The translations under genes were made by a program, and so were the position numbers. Below are positions 13,588 through 24,923 of a stretch of DNA of 64,000 bases, one piece after another. Origin of the DNA: Rhizophlyctis rosea (lineage: Eukaryota > Chytridiomycota > Chytridiomycetes > Rhizophlyctidales > Rhizophlyctidaceae); assembly GCA_027596075.1 (NCBI GenBank), contig JADGJC010000012.1:1-64000 (forward strand), given 5' to 3'. Position 1 is the first letter of the stretch, and each line of letters opens with the position of its first letter. The notes beneath the pieces were generated by a model. The model did no database searches, had not been told where the DNA came from, and saw only the letters and a program-made list of their open reading frames with translations.

Positions 13588-14654
13588 CTAACACAAACAA
13601 GGGAGATGCAATGTGATTGTGGTGCAGCTTTGACCTGACGGCTTATCGTTGTTTGTGGCGAGGTAAAGGACATTCTGGCTGCCGCAGACGAGGAAGTTCA
13701 ACTGGCGACCAAGAGGACTGCCATTGGTGGTGATGATGGTGTCGCCTTCCAATCCCCATCCAGTTGAGGTAGAAGTAGCATCAAAAGTGAGGGCCTGTTA
13801 GCAAGGAACAAAGGTAAGGAAGGAGTCTCGGATGCACTAGTTCGGAGAGGGACAAACCTTATATCCGTTCGTGGTGTTCTCGTAATTAAGATAGAGGCCG
13901 GACCCCACCGTTTGGATTTTGCCATTTGCGATGATGTAACGTCCACCAGTTGATTCCGAACCCAGTACTGCCTTGCCGCCTGTCATGCCATCATATACAT
14001 ACATCAGTTAGCATGTTGAAGACTGTAGCATGACGGGCAAGTACACTCAGATGCATACCGCTATTTTGCAGGTACAAATGGAACACAGGATCCTGGACCG
14101 CTCGAATTTGGACGCCAGTTCCAGAAGGAGCAGGAGCGGATACCTGTATGAATATATGTGGAAATCCAGATCAATGGGGTAAATTAACCGCACAAGGAAA
14201 GAGCAACCAAAAATTACGTACAGTGGACGTGGTTGTACGTGTCACCGTGGTAGAACTGCGGGTTGTCGTTGGGACAGTGGTCGTAGGAACCGCACGGGTG
14301 GTAGTAGTAGTACGCGTGGTGCTAACAGCGCGGATGGTCGTGGTAGGTTGGGAGCTTCCCGGGACACACTGAGAATACCCTATGTCATGTACGAAGAGTC
14401 AGCGTTGTATCCTGCCCACAAACACCATTGCCTGTGTAGTAATTACATTCATTGATGAAGGAGCAAGTGTATCCGGAAACGCATCTAAAAATTGACCATC
14501 AGTGGAGTGCTTTGCATCGCTAATGTTGAATGGAAAACACTTACGTCTTGCTGCCAGAAAAGTTGTTTCCACCGCACTGTTGCCAGGCACCTGACTGGGC
14601 AGCAACAGATGACACAAATGTGAGAGCGGCAACGGCGAGCGTAGCGAATTTCAT
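13588..14654 (-). CDS. Secreted CBM1 (fungal cellulose-binding) protein with Thr-rich linker
   Basis: Extracellular protein of about 235 residues. The start (14652-14654) opens a classic signal peptide MKFATLAVAALTFVSSVAAQ. Immediately after it comes a family 1 carbohydrate-binding module, with QCGGNNFSGSKTC split by an intron from VSGYTCSFINEC and closing in GCVPGSS; the aromatic and Cys spacing fits CBM1. A Thr/Arg/Val linker rich in TTT follows (14225-14370). The C-terminal module of about 120 residues (VFHLYLQNSG, GGRYIIANGKIQTVGSGLYL, LNFLVCGSQNVLYLATNN) recalls beta-rich fungal secreted cell-wall proteins but I cannot name its family. It ends in LPCLC and a TAG. Five or so exons join in frame by GT-AG introns. 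The likely role is attachment to cellulose or plant debris; no catalytic domain is seen. Confidence 0.8.
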
Positions 14655-15058
14655 GGTCGTGTTTTTTAACTTGATGTTCAGTATCTACGTTGGTGTGCGA
14701 CTGGAAACAGCAGAGGGGTTGCTTGGCATGCCAAACAAATTTATAGAGATCACAATGTTGTTGCGAATGGTGCTGCAACATGTGGGTCTTTGGAGAGCGC
14801 GTTCTCCACCTTGTCATTTGCAAATTCCCCACTCCGAATGGGGAGGGGAAACCGCGTGGGTGTGACTGGGTGAGCATGGTGCGGTAGTACAGAACAGGCC
14901 GCGCATTGTTCCTTTGGAATTGAGGCGCATAACCATTCCAATTACCTCAAACGTCACCGGAATGGGCGAGAAGCTGTGTGGTCACATTCAACTGCAACTT
15001 GAATGCGGAACCGTTGAATGGGAGGATACGGTATGCAGAAATGTATTATATTATCTAC
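14655..15058. other. Short intergenic region between CBM1 gene and dynactin gene
   Basis: About 400 bp that must hold the CBM1-gene promoter and the dynactin 3' end, since both genes are on the minus strand. No gene or distinct motif was identified. Confidence 0.5.
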
Positions 15059-18000
15059 TTATGTTACGAATATGTTATGGATGGTCTCGAATTCTTCCCG
15101 TCTTCGAACGATCAAACATCTACTTCCATTCCTATCTACGAAATTCCCTCTACTTTTCGTTCCCAACGGCGCCAATGCAGGAACTTTCACCCGTCCTAAC
15201 AACTCAATTCTCTCCTTATCGAAAGAAATCTCATCCTCCCCAAAACCTCCCATTCCGCCCCTGGTCATAACCCCCTTAATCCTCTTGACCCTCTCCCACA
15301 ACTCCTCGCCGCGTTTCCGCAACGTCTCGTCGCGTCCTTCACGCTCCCGAATCTGCCATATGGGATCCTCTCGCAAACTACTCCACCGCTTGCTCTTCTC
15401 TCCCTTGCCGCCTGCCCCACCAGCTCGAGTGATATCAACCACCCTTGGAGCTGCAGTAGCAGCCCTCACGTCCCGAAGGAGCAACCGCGCATCCATAGCG
15501 AGAGAACGGATAAGATCAGCTGGTTCATCAGTGTCCTGTGCTTCGTCGGCATCGGCAGGCGTAGGGGATGATGGCGCTGGGGTGGGAGCTATGGGCCTAT
15601 TTCTAGTGTTGGCTCTTCTCATCAAAGGATCAGATGGATCAAAAAGCGATGAAGCAGACACGTAGGCACGATGTGCTTTCAAACGCGAATTTTCGGCCCG
15701 AAGGAAGCGTAACGCTGCCTTGAGTGATTCAATCTGTGCAAAGAGGAGATGGTTCCCAACTATGAGCAGACCGTTGCCAGCTTTGTCAAGCACCAAAGCA
15801 ATTGTCACCTGTGCGGCAACGTTCCCATCCACCACCTCATCCGATCCATTGTCCAAGTCCTCCATCTCGGCATGGAATGAATCCTCAAATGACCCGACCG
15901 CAGGTCGTCTCATGGGGGACATCCCTTTTAAGCATGTTCGTCAGCAGCAAATCGTTGCAGAGCATCGTGATACGATCGCTTGCACTCACCACCGCCCTGT
16001 TTTTCCATCCGTCTCGCCACCTTCTTCAGTTGTGCATTCTCCTTTTCCATCTGTTCAAGATCGGCATGTAACGCCTCTATGGCCTCTTCATATAGCACAC
16101 TCTGTTGTTTACTCTTGCCAAGGTCCTCTTCTAGTTGTGCAATGGTGTCCACCTGCGCGAGGTTGGCGCGGTCAAACAAGATTGGAGCCGCACCTCACAG
16201 CTTTTCATTGCACAGGTTACCTGCTTCTTGACATTCTCCAATTTGCGCTCCAAGAACTCTATCTTTACCGCAGACTCTTGCACCAGTTCCTCCTGGGAAC
16301 GTTGATATGCCAAGCGTTAGACATCGAATTTGAAATTATTCGACAAGCTTGACCTCAGCCCAATGTCGTACCTTATTGTTCGCTTGCTTGACAAGAGCCA
16401 CGACTTCTGCCTCCAAAGCTTCTACCCTTTTCTGCAGCTCAACGTTGATCCTGTACCCAGTCTTGACCTCCTCCGCCCTGACAAGCCATGGCGCTTGCGT
16501 CTTCGTAACTGTTCCCAATTGTAAGTAAGAGGTTCTCATGATGAAAAGCAAAGAGAAAGAGCAAACCTTTCTCAACGCTCCTCCCATCTTCGCAAACCTC
16601 CACCAAGCCCACCACCCCATCTCCCAATTTCTTCAAGGCTTCCCCAATCCCGCCTCCGCTCTTACTCTCTGTAAGCAGCAGCACCTGTTCACTAACCAAC
16701 CGAGATATCCTCTCCAATGATTCAAGTGTGACCCTCTGCTTTCGGGTGAGTTGAGCGCGAACATGATCCGTTGTTTGCGTCGCCAGCTGTAAAATGGATT
16801 CAACGACAAGCTCTCAACAACAACCACACATACTGCTTTCGTTGCAAAAGACCACTCACAGATGCGCAACACTCGACAATCTTTCCGCTCGCGGCACTCA
16901 ATTCTCTCAATTGCCACAAAACTTCCTGACGTACGGTGGCCGAATTCTCCGCGAGGTCGGTCAATCTCCTCAACAGTTTTCTGCAGAATGGCAGGATATC
17001 AGTCATACATTCCCCTCGCAGGATGTTTCAGAGTTTGAACAGTCGGCCAACATCCCACTCACTTAGCAGCGGTCCTCACACTCCTGTTCATATCTCTCAT
17101 TTCATCCCAACTTTCCATGAATCCGGCTGCCGCTTCAAGTACACTTTCCGCCACTTCTTCATCTGTTGGATTCATGTAAGTAATGCTTCTCCATACAATC
17201 AAAAGGGAAACGAGACATGACACATACCGATATCGTCCTCGGGACCAATAAAGGCCGCCAATGCTCTGGCCAGCTCAGCATCAACCCTGTTCGCATCCGC
17301 CTCAAGTCCCTTTGCCAACTCCAGCGCAATCTGCTGAATCACAGCCGGGTGAAGCTGGGGTGCATTTGCCGGGCTGCTGGAAGCGCGCCCGAGGTACTGG
17401 TCCGACAGATGTTCAAGACGAGATGTTGCTCTGTGAAAGGTATGGAATCGCTTTTAGCGTGCATGAAAGAAAACAACCAGGTCTCACGCGAACGGTGAAT
17501 AAGTCACCTTTGTACTTCCAAAACCATGCCTTCCCCTCGCAAGTCCTCCTTCTTCAAAATCTCCATCATGGAATCGAGTCGTTTCTCCATCGCGACCACC
17601 TCATGGTAAGTCCGGGCCATCGAGACGTAGCTCTCAACTGGGCAGGTCTCCATGTACGCAATCAACCGTCGCGAGACTCCCGCGAGGTGAGTGAGCTTCT
17701 GTCGCATCTGCTCGAAAAAGCTTTATTGACGCGTGTCGCATTGACGGGAAGAATGAGCCAGCTACCCACCTCACAGCCAAATGCCTCCGCCTCCGCATCT
17801 CCACCCGCACCCCTCTCCGCGCCTTCATCCTGCCCAGCGGCCCCCGTTTTCTTCTCATCCTCGTCCTTCTCAACCCGCCCACTTTCCTCCAACCGCCCCA
17901 TAACAACGTCACACTTGAAAACAATACGCTTAAACAACAATATTGTCTCGATGCTGGCATCTTCTCCTCCCCAAAAGGTCTCCGGAAGGAATGGCTTGAT

Positions 18001-20832
18001 GAGCTCCAAATGATCCTTTGCTTGTGCAACATCTAGGCGCCTGAGTTCCAACTCCACCGCCTTTGCGCGCGCCTTGGTGACAGTGGTTTGGAGTTGGAGG
18101 TTGAGAGAGAGCATTGCTTGTGTTTGTGAGCTAAGAGTGTCGGTTGCAGCGGCAGTGGCAGGATCAGTGGAGTCGGGTCCAGCTTCGCGCAGGGTAACGA
18201 GGTCACTGGCAGGGGCATGTTGAGCCCGCTATTCTTGCATTGAGTCAACCTGCGGGAAGCCTCACCTCTGCAGATTTTTGACAAGCTCCCTGAATTGATG
18301 TATTGTTCTCTCATAATCCGCCAAAGCTTCTTCTTGAGAATTGATTCTTCTTGCAAGATCGCGAATCAGCCCATCCTTGTAATCTAACGGACACACTTAT
18401 GGTTAGACCACGAGCAATCCTCCGAATGCGCACGAGCAACCCACCAATCTCTGCTATGAGCACTTTTTCCGTTTCCATATGGTCCTCTTCCAATTCATCG
18501 CTGAGATCCTTCAATGCTTCCAAATCTTGAATGGCAACGGTCATTTCATCGATTTTCTGATAGTCCAGGATGAATTGAGCGGAAATCCTGTCTACGCAAC
18601 TTCCATAAGATTAATCACCTCCTTCAACTGCATATTTCTCTCAGTCAACTTCTCCACGAGTTCCTCAGCACCCAAACAATCGTCTAAACGGTTCTTCAAT
18701 TCCTCAATGGTAAACTCGGCCCGTTCTAGCTGATGTTTCAGTCCTTCCACGTGTTCTGTAGAAGCTCTGCGTTAAGAACTCATATGCAACCACATGTCAG
18801 ACGACCAAGATGTTACCCTTTTGTTCTGCTATTGTCGATATCTCCTCCTCCAGCGAATGAAGCTTAGCACTCATTTCAACTTCCTGTTCTGCAGTCATAT
18901 CTCGCAACCTAAAGGAAGAGTACGATTGGTTGAGCAGCTTTTCAAAGGCGAGCCGTCAGGACGGCATACCTGATGAGTGCTTCCTTCAATCTGTCGTTTT
19001 GTTTTTCAAGTTGAACTATCTCAACCGGTGGACGCGGCGCAGCCGGAGTTGCACCATCCTCGTCAGGATTGATTCCCTCTCGAAGCAATTCTATGCAGTG
19101 GCCCCAGCATCAGTCTTCGAAGAAGCTCTCCCGAAGTACGGGATGTTTCCGGTCAACCTCATCCAAGTCGAACCTCAACCCACCGTTTTCCCCTTTCAAG
19201 ACCTCCACATCCAATTCAAGCACCCCACACTTCTCTTCCAGTGCTGCCACCTCTCCCCGCAAAACCTCTGCTGTCTCCTCGGCCACGTCCTTGTCCAACA
19301 CCGCCATCTCCAATGCCTCTTGCAGCTCCTGTACAGCGACCTCAAGCGTCTCCTTTTCGGCCGTCATGTCCCTGACTAAGCGCTTGGCTTCATTGGCATC
19401 AGCAGTGACTTCAGCCAATTTTGCAGAGAGTTTGGTTCGGACGACATGTGAGGATTCGAGATCGGTGCGAAGACGTTCGAGATGAAGTAGACGCTCGCGA
19501 TCTTCGGCGCGCTTTTGTTCGAGGACCCGCAGCTTGGCTCGAACATCCTCTAAATCCCGCAGGGGTACCATCTGAAAACATTGGGCAGAATTACAATAAC
19601 TTGGTCAATGCGAGCACGAACAAGCTGTGAATACTGACGAACGGCTTCGCATACCTGCGATATTTTAGATGGCGTCATGGTTGGGGTAGCTGAAGTAGGA
19701 ATGGCTACACCGTCGACTTCTATATCATCCGACTTTGTCACCGAATACCTAGCTACCACAGATTCTTCCTCGACGTCGCCATCATCGGCCGGGGGTTGAG
19801 GTACCTCCAAGGACTCATCCGGCGGCAAAAAATCATTTGTATTTTTCTCAACGGGGATTTCTGGCTGATTTCCAGCATCATCTAGCGTGATGGGGGCTGC
19901 GCTTGAAGTGGATTGCTGACTCACGGGGGCCATCTCAGTATCCAGCTGCTGCGTAGACACATCCCCACCGCGGGAATTAGCCACCGAACTTCGACGCTCC
20001 CCAATTTCAGATGTTTCATCTCCATCCAATGGTTCGGGAACGGGAGAGTTTATCGGTGTGGCGGGTGCAACACGGGGTGATGAGGGGCTCGTGCTCGAAG
20101 GACTGATGGCTGAGGACCGTTTCGATGTACGTGCTGGAGACTCTGACCTGGGGGAAAGAACGCCAGTTCTGTTGCTTACGGAAGCAGTGCGAGCGCGTGT
20201 GCCAGGTCCGAGACTCATACGGTGTTGATCAATTGCCGTCGGAGGACGCGCCCCAGGTCCAAGACTCATGCGATTTGATGCTCTAGATGCGGCTGATGTT
20301 GCCGCTGAAAGAGGACGCGTTGATGGCGACTTTGTTGCCGTGGCAGTGGAAGATGATACAGTACGACTGGATGAATTGGATGCGTTCGATGCGGTTGACC
20401 CGCTGCGGCTGAGGGTTGGGAAGCGGTTGCCTGCTGGAGCCGGCGTATTCGGTGAGGCTGCTCTGGAGGCGAAGTCTTCGGGCTGTCATAATTATGATTG
20501 GAGACGCAGGTCATTTCTTACAGCAGATATCATGGCCACCGGCTCTGTCCGCCCACCTCTATCGGTTCATTATTTGGTCCGAGCAAAGTTTTGATCTGGG
20601 AAGCGCGTACAAACACGCCATAACCGAATTCGCATTCAAAATAGCGTTTCCCTTGGACCGAGCCATCGTTCTTTCCTGTAGGTTCGTCGAGGACAACACC
20701 GACCCACTTTCCAGCGGCGAATTGGGTCTGACCAACGAATTTGACCGTTCCCGGCGTTCCGTTGACCTCCACCCGCACGCCAAGGGCTAGTAGGGACATG
20801 ATTTTGGACGACGCAGGGGACTCGGTTGCCAT
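15059..20832 (-). CDS. Dynactin subunit 1 (p150-Glued)
   Basis: Microtubule-binding subunit of dynactin, the cofactor of cytoplasmic dynein. The first exon carries a CAP-Gly domain at residues ~12-85 with the signature [20 protein letters not shown]. It is followed by a long Ser/Pro/Thr/Arg-rich linker (19550-20500) containing two MSLGPG(A/T)R repeats, typical of the basic region that aids microtubule binding. Then come long coiled coils (19110-19571, rich in heptads such as [19 protein letters not shown]) and the dynein-associated segment near 18330-18544 ([20 protein letters not shown]). The C-terminal half contains further coiled coil and [12 protein letters not shown], a conserved p150 motif, and finishes [11 protein letters not shown] before TAA at 15059. 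The start is the ATG before the CAP-Gly domain. About a dozen short introns interrupt the gene. Fungal names include NIP100 and ro-3. Confidence 0.93.
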
Positions 20833-21635
20833 GACGTGCCAAATAAGATGTAAACAACCGTACCAGGCTAGAGCACGTCTTCAACCCCTCCGACAATCAC
20901 CCCCGTCGGTCCGTCACCCGCAGCTGATTGGCGCGAGAAGTTGAAATCAACAACGGGGTTCAAGCCGCTGTGTGGAACCCGGTACGTGTTGAGTTGGCGA
21001 TACGGGGGACTATGTGTGTGTTTCTATAAAATGGAAAGTTCTGTGATGTGTTTAACGAGCGCGTAGCTACTTATCAAGCCGTGCGGGCAGTTGCGCATAC
21101 TATGTATGTACTATGTAGCTGTGCAGGCCACCTGTGTGTGCCCTTGTAGGTAGTACGATTGTGGTACAAGTGTGATACCCAGTGCATCTTGTGGACTTGT
21201 GTAGTCTGCTGCATCTGTGCATCTGTGCATCTGCGTATGCACCATGAGTGACACTGACTCATTACCCCCCCCCGCCCGCCAGTATCACCAATTTAGTACA
21301 TACTGCTGTGAGACATGTGACCTGTCCGATGGGTGCAGACATGAAAATGTGAAGTGGACCACTTGGCACTGACTGGGGATCACTGACTATCACTGCACCC
21401 TTCCCCAGTTCCCCCTCAATCAACTTCACTGGAGAATCACCTCATCGGTGTCACAACGACTGACTGTGTATCATTCCCCACTGTCCCCGCTCTTCTCGCT
21501 CACAAACACACCCTGCAAGAACCCCCCGGACCAACACTGGAGACATATCCACGCTGTCTGCTTGCTTGTTGCTTAGTACTTACTCACTACCCACCCTCAC
21601 TACCCTCAACCAGCCCTGACTCCTGTGTGGAAGCA
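20833..21635. promoter_or_regulatory. Divergent promoter region between dynactin and HORMA-MYND genes
   Basis: An 803-bp gap between two head-to-head genes, so it should contain both promoters. It has short pyrimidine and C-rich tracts near 21266-21280 and a GCATCTGT triplet repeat near 21208-21235. No TATA box or named operator could be assigned. Confidence 0.5.
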
Positions 21636-23740
21636 ATGCTGAGCGCTGGGACGCACTCGAACCCTTTCCTTCCGGACGCTGTCGGTGGTCACACGGCACC
21701 AACCGCACAAGGAACCAAATACTTCACGCTGACTGGCAACTCTACTCTCATCACTGACTTCTTCCGTAAGTTGGGCCGGGCTTCTCGTAAAGACGTATCT
21801 CTTGCCTTTGAAACTTAAGCCCCCTAATAACAATTTCGCCTCCTTAAGAATACTGCGCGCAGAGGTTTGTACATTATACTAAGAACCGCCATATATGCTT
21901 CTGCTCACTTGTCCCTCTGTCATAAACAGCATTCTCTTCCTACGGGGGCTTTACCGTCCCAACAGTTAGTACTGCCTGAAACGTCTGCGGTCGCCCTGCA
22001 TCGTTTTCGTTGACATCACCGCACAGGTTTCGAAAAGCGCATCCGCCACAATACTCCCGTAAGAATATCTACCAATGAAGAATTACAGTCCTATTTTCAG
22101 CGAATCGTTGTCAACTTGCAGGGTATGCTCAGTGTGAACTTGACAGCGACTTTCAGAGAGCTGGACAACTTATCTTTGATTGGTGCCATAGGCAAAGTTC
22201 ATGCGGGAATTGTTGACAGAATCGAATTGATCATCACTGCAACAAGAACAAAGGCAGAGGGTAAGCAAATGTCAGCCGTGTCCTGCGTCCGTGGGAAGGG
22301 ACTGGAGAGGGGAAGAGGGGGACGGCGAGTGTGGAAAGAGGGTGGGAGGGTGGGAGGGTGGGCGGGTGGGTGGGTGGGTAAGAAGGCGAGGAGGAGCTGG
22401 GGAGGTGTGGGGAGGAAGGGAAATTTTGGGGGGTTGTGCGTGTGAAGGGTGGGGGGGAGGGAGGGGAGAAGGGAGAGGAGAAGGCGACGGGAAGGGGGGG
22501 TCCACACAACCCCTCTTGGCTAAACCACGTGTGATGTCTAGTTGAGCGTTGGGTGTTTGCAATCCATCACGACGCGTCAGAACTCCCCGAAAGCAAGATA
22601 CAAGAGGAACTCCTGAATACACTCAGAAAAATTGCTCAAAGTGCCGTTCAGTCGACAGGAATTCCTATTCTGGAGATCCCATGTAAGTACCTTTTTGGGA
22701 GACATATGTGTCGTTTTCCATTCGAGCAAAAGCTAAATGACGTGATGAAAGGCACTTTCAGCGTCTCAGCATACACAAAGCGAGGTAAACCGATTCTGGC
22801 AGATTGGGGATCGCCACCTCCTACCGAAAAACCTACTATTCCCCGTTCTCCCGCGTCGATGACGAGTGAACGTGTCTGCGCCCTTTGCACGAAACCCGCA
22901 CAATCATTATGCAGCCGTTGCAAGCAGCGCTACTATTGCTCGAAAGCGTGTCAGGTGACCGATTTCGAATCGCACCGCGAAATTTGTGGGGTTGCATCCA
23001 GTCCCGGCTTTTCTTCTACCCCGCGGCACAGGCCAGCAACAACGTCCCCATTCCGCGACGCGTCACCTACGTCCGGCGACACCGAAAACCCATTCACGTC
23101 TCCACGTCAAGACCGCATCACTGTATCCTCATTACAACGGATGTTGGCCCTTTCAGGAAAGCTCGGCCAACTGTCCATGAGTGAAAAGGACTCTGAGGCA
23201 GGTGGCGGTACGGAAATACCCAAGTCGCGTAAGCCCGTGCACCCACCACCGCCCGCGCAAGTCTGTCATGGTGCGAGACTTCCCAATCTCCTTGATTTTG
23301 CTCGTAGCGCTGGGTATGCTCCTGAAGCTGGCGCTTTGGAGAAGGAAGCTGCTATGGACTTGGCGAACGCCAACTCCATGATAGTAAGCAACGGCGGGAG
23401 TCATGGCTCCAAACGTAAGGAGGCTAGCGAAGATGTGAATGAAAGAAGTGATTCAGAATCCGAAGGGGGGACTGATGAAGATGAGGCAGAGGATATGGAA
23501 GAGCCGGGAGAGGTGACCGACGAGGACGTGGCAATCGATGCGCCCGGTAGGACGGCAGGGACGGGAACAATGGCTGCAAGAGGTATGATGTCCCATCCGG
23601 CGCATCACGGCTTTCCGGAGGATGTGGGGGATGCTGTTGCCGAAGGGAAACTCATCGGACATAAAGTAGGTGAGCAAGGAAACGCCGCTGGGACCAAATT
23701 GGATGACACCTTTGATGAGCGGATGGAAGGGTGGGAGTAA
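21636..23740 (+). CDS. HORMA-domain (Mad2/Rev7-like) protein fused to a MYND zinc finger
   Basis: Predicted 491 residues from seven exons that join in frame: 21636-21765, 21849-21864, 21930-21964, 22027-22122, 22192-22260, 22542-22682 and 22752-23740. Residues ~30-195 form a HORMA domain: FTLTGNSTLITDFF, SILFLRGLYRPNSF, FEKRIRHNTPVRIS (Rev7-like), VDRIELIIT, VERWVFAI (Mad2/Rev7 signature) and ILEIPCTFSVSAYTKRGKP. Next is a complete MYND finger (CALC, CSRC, YYCSKAC, then HREIC). The C-terminal ~240 residues are disordered, Ser/Pro-rich and then strongly acidic (SESEGGTDEDEAEDMEE). HORMA proteins act as topological adaptors in checkpoint, translesion synthesis and meiosis; MYND fingers bind proline-rich peptides. 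The Mad2 C-terminal safety-belt strands are not obvious after the HORMA core. The last codons abut a good donor (GTAAGTT), so an extra terminal exon adding a few residues is possible. Orthology to Mad2, Rev7 or Hop1 is undecided. Confidence 0.8.
22261..22541 (+). other. Long G-rich intron 5 of the HORMA-MYND gene
   Basis: 281-nt intron, about four times longer than the others in this gene. The donor GTAAGC follows GCAGAGG and the acceptor TCTAG precedes TTGAGCGTTGG, restoring AEVERWVF. It contains nearly uninterrupted purine-rich, G-dominated sequence, including the G-quadruplex motif at 22340-22378. Confidence 0.85.
22340..22378 (+). other. Ten-run G-quadruplex motif
   Basis: Ten consecutive GGG runs separated by single nucleotides (T, A or C). 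It lies on the coding strand, so the pre-mRNA carries it too. This is far above the four-run minimum for a stable quadruplex. Confidence 0.9.
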
Positions 23741-23894
23741 GTTAGCACATGGGCAAAATCAGTATCATATGTCGCAGATGGACCGTAGCATGCACAGCAA
23801 CTTGTAAATAGAAAAGCAGCATCAGCATACGCAGGCGTCGCTTTAGCACTGCCATACGACGGGATTGGAATTGACACAAGGAACTTGTACTACA

Positions 23895-24923
23895 TTACGG
23901 GTATTGGCCTGATCCGTATATAGTCCCTTGTTGCTCAACTGCACCGTTCGCCTCGAAGACTATGCGGTCCACCTCCTGCTGGAAAACGGGCTTCACCCTC
24001 CTTGCCATCAAGACAAAAACCGCAATCCCAAATGCCATGACTAGGACGATTCATATGTTGGAACATATAATCACGTCATCCAGAGACATGGAAGAGAGAA
24101 TCATCAACACCTTCTCGGAAAATTCGATCAAAAGCACCAGACCCATCCAGAAGGTAAGCACGCATGGTGCGTTGGACCAAAGGAGATTGGGTATACAGGA
24201 TGTCCCAAGTCAATGTGGGCTTTACTGCTACTAGGCCGGTGCTCTCTCCAGTGTCATCCCCGGGTTCAAAAGGTGCCACCGTATTCACATCTTCCCACTG
24301 GGCACCAGCAGCGTTACTTCCACTAGGCACCGGCAATCGCATGAATTGCTTGCACGACAGAAACACCAATGGCTGGAATGCGAATGTTCTTCCTCGAAAG
24401 GAGAAGTGCACATCAAAGAGTGTGATGAAGTGCACGATCCCCATCACTGCGCTAATGGCGCTCTTTTCGAGGAGAAGGATGCGTGGGTTGCCGGATATAG
24501 TGGAGAGGATGGCTGAAGCTGTGAATGCAATGAATGTCATGACACCGATGACATCGGTGGTCCGACGTTGTATTACGCCATAGAGGAATGAACATAAACC
24601 AGGAACCCCTGCAATTGAATGGAAAGTCAGTTGTTTATAGGTGTGTTATGTGTACTCGGGAAGGTACACCGACCTGCAAGCAGCATAGCCCAAACTGGCT
24701 CCATGAAGTTTTGGCATATAAAGTACAAGATCATCGGCAGTATGACATCAACGGCAAGCAGCCTACCGGCTTTGCTGATCCCCGGTGACGCCAAATTACT
24801 TTGAGGAAACTCCATAGCAGCAGGTTGCGAAGGGTCCTGCAGGCAATGAGTGACCTTTGATTGGAACACTGTTGTAGCTGAAGCTATGGAAAGTATCATG
24901 TATACCTGAAGGTCTGATGGCAT
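23895..24923 (-). pseudogene. VC0807-type multi-pass membrane protein, apparently disrupted
   Basis: Reads as the VC0807/septation-protein-A-like family of small integral membrane proteins: MPSDLQ (ATG at 24921-24923), an intron of 69 nt, then VDVILPMILYFICQNFMEPVW, GVPGLCSFLYGVIQRRTTD, VMTFIAFTASAILSTISGNP and RILLLEKSAISAVMGIVHFI, all typical helices and loops of that family. After QRTMRAY near 24154 the homologous reading shifts by one base (FWMGLVLLIEFSEKVLMIL) and then meets a TGA at 24051-24053 inside the last helix, with IVLVMAFGIAVFVLM continuing in the same frame to TAA at 23895. As written, the intact frame stops at about 24076 with an unrelated tail. No splice sites resolve this. 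Either the gene is decaying or the assembly has two errors. The substrate is unknown for the family. Confidence 0.6.

Noticed and set aside
13588..13640. Alternative last exon for the CBM1 gene via a donor at the CAG-GTCAAAG site
   Set aside because: The unspliced reading gives a natural ending (CTTITLHLPCLC) consistent with secreted fungal proteins; the spliced one gives a short charged tail. Not excluded, but less likely.
22199..22622. Proline-rich minus-strand ORFs at 22.2-22.6 kb
   Set aside because: They are the antisense of the G-rich intron of the HORMA-MYND gene.
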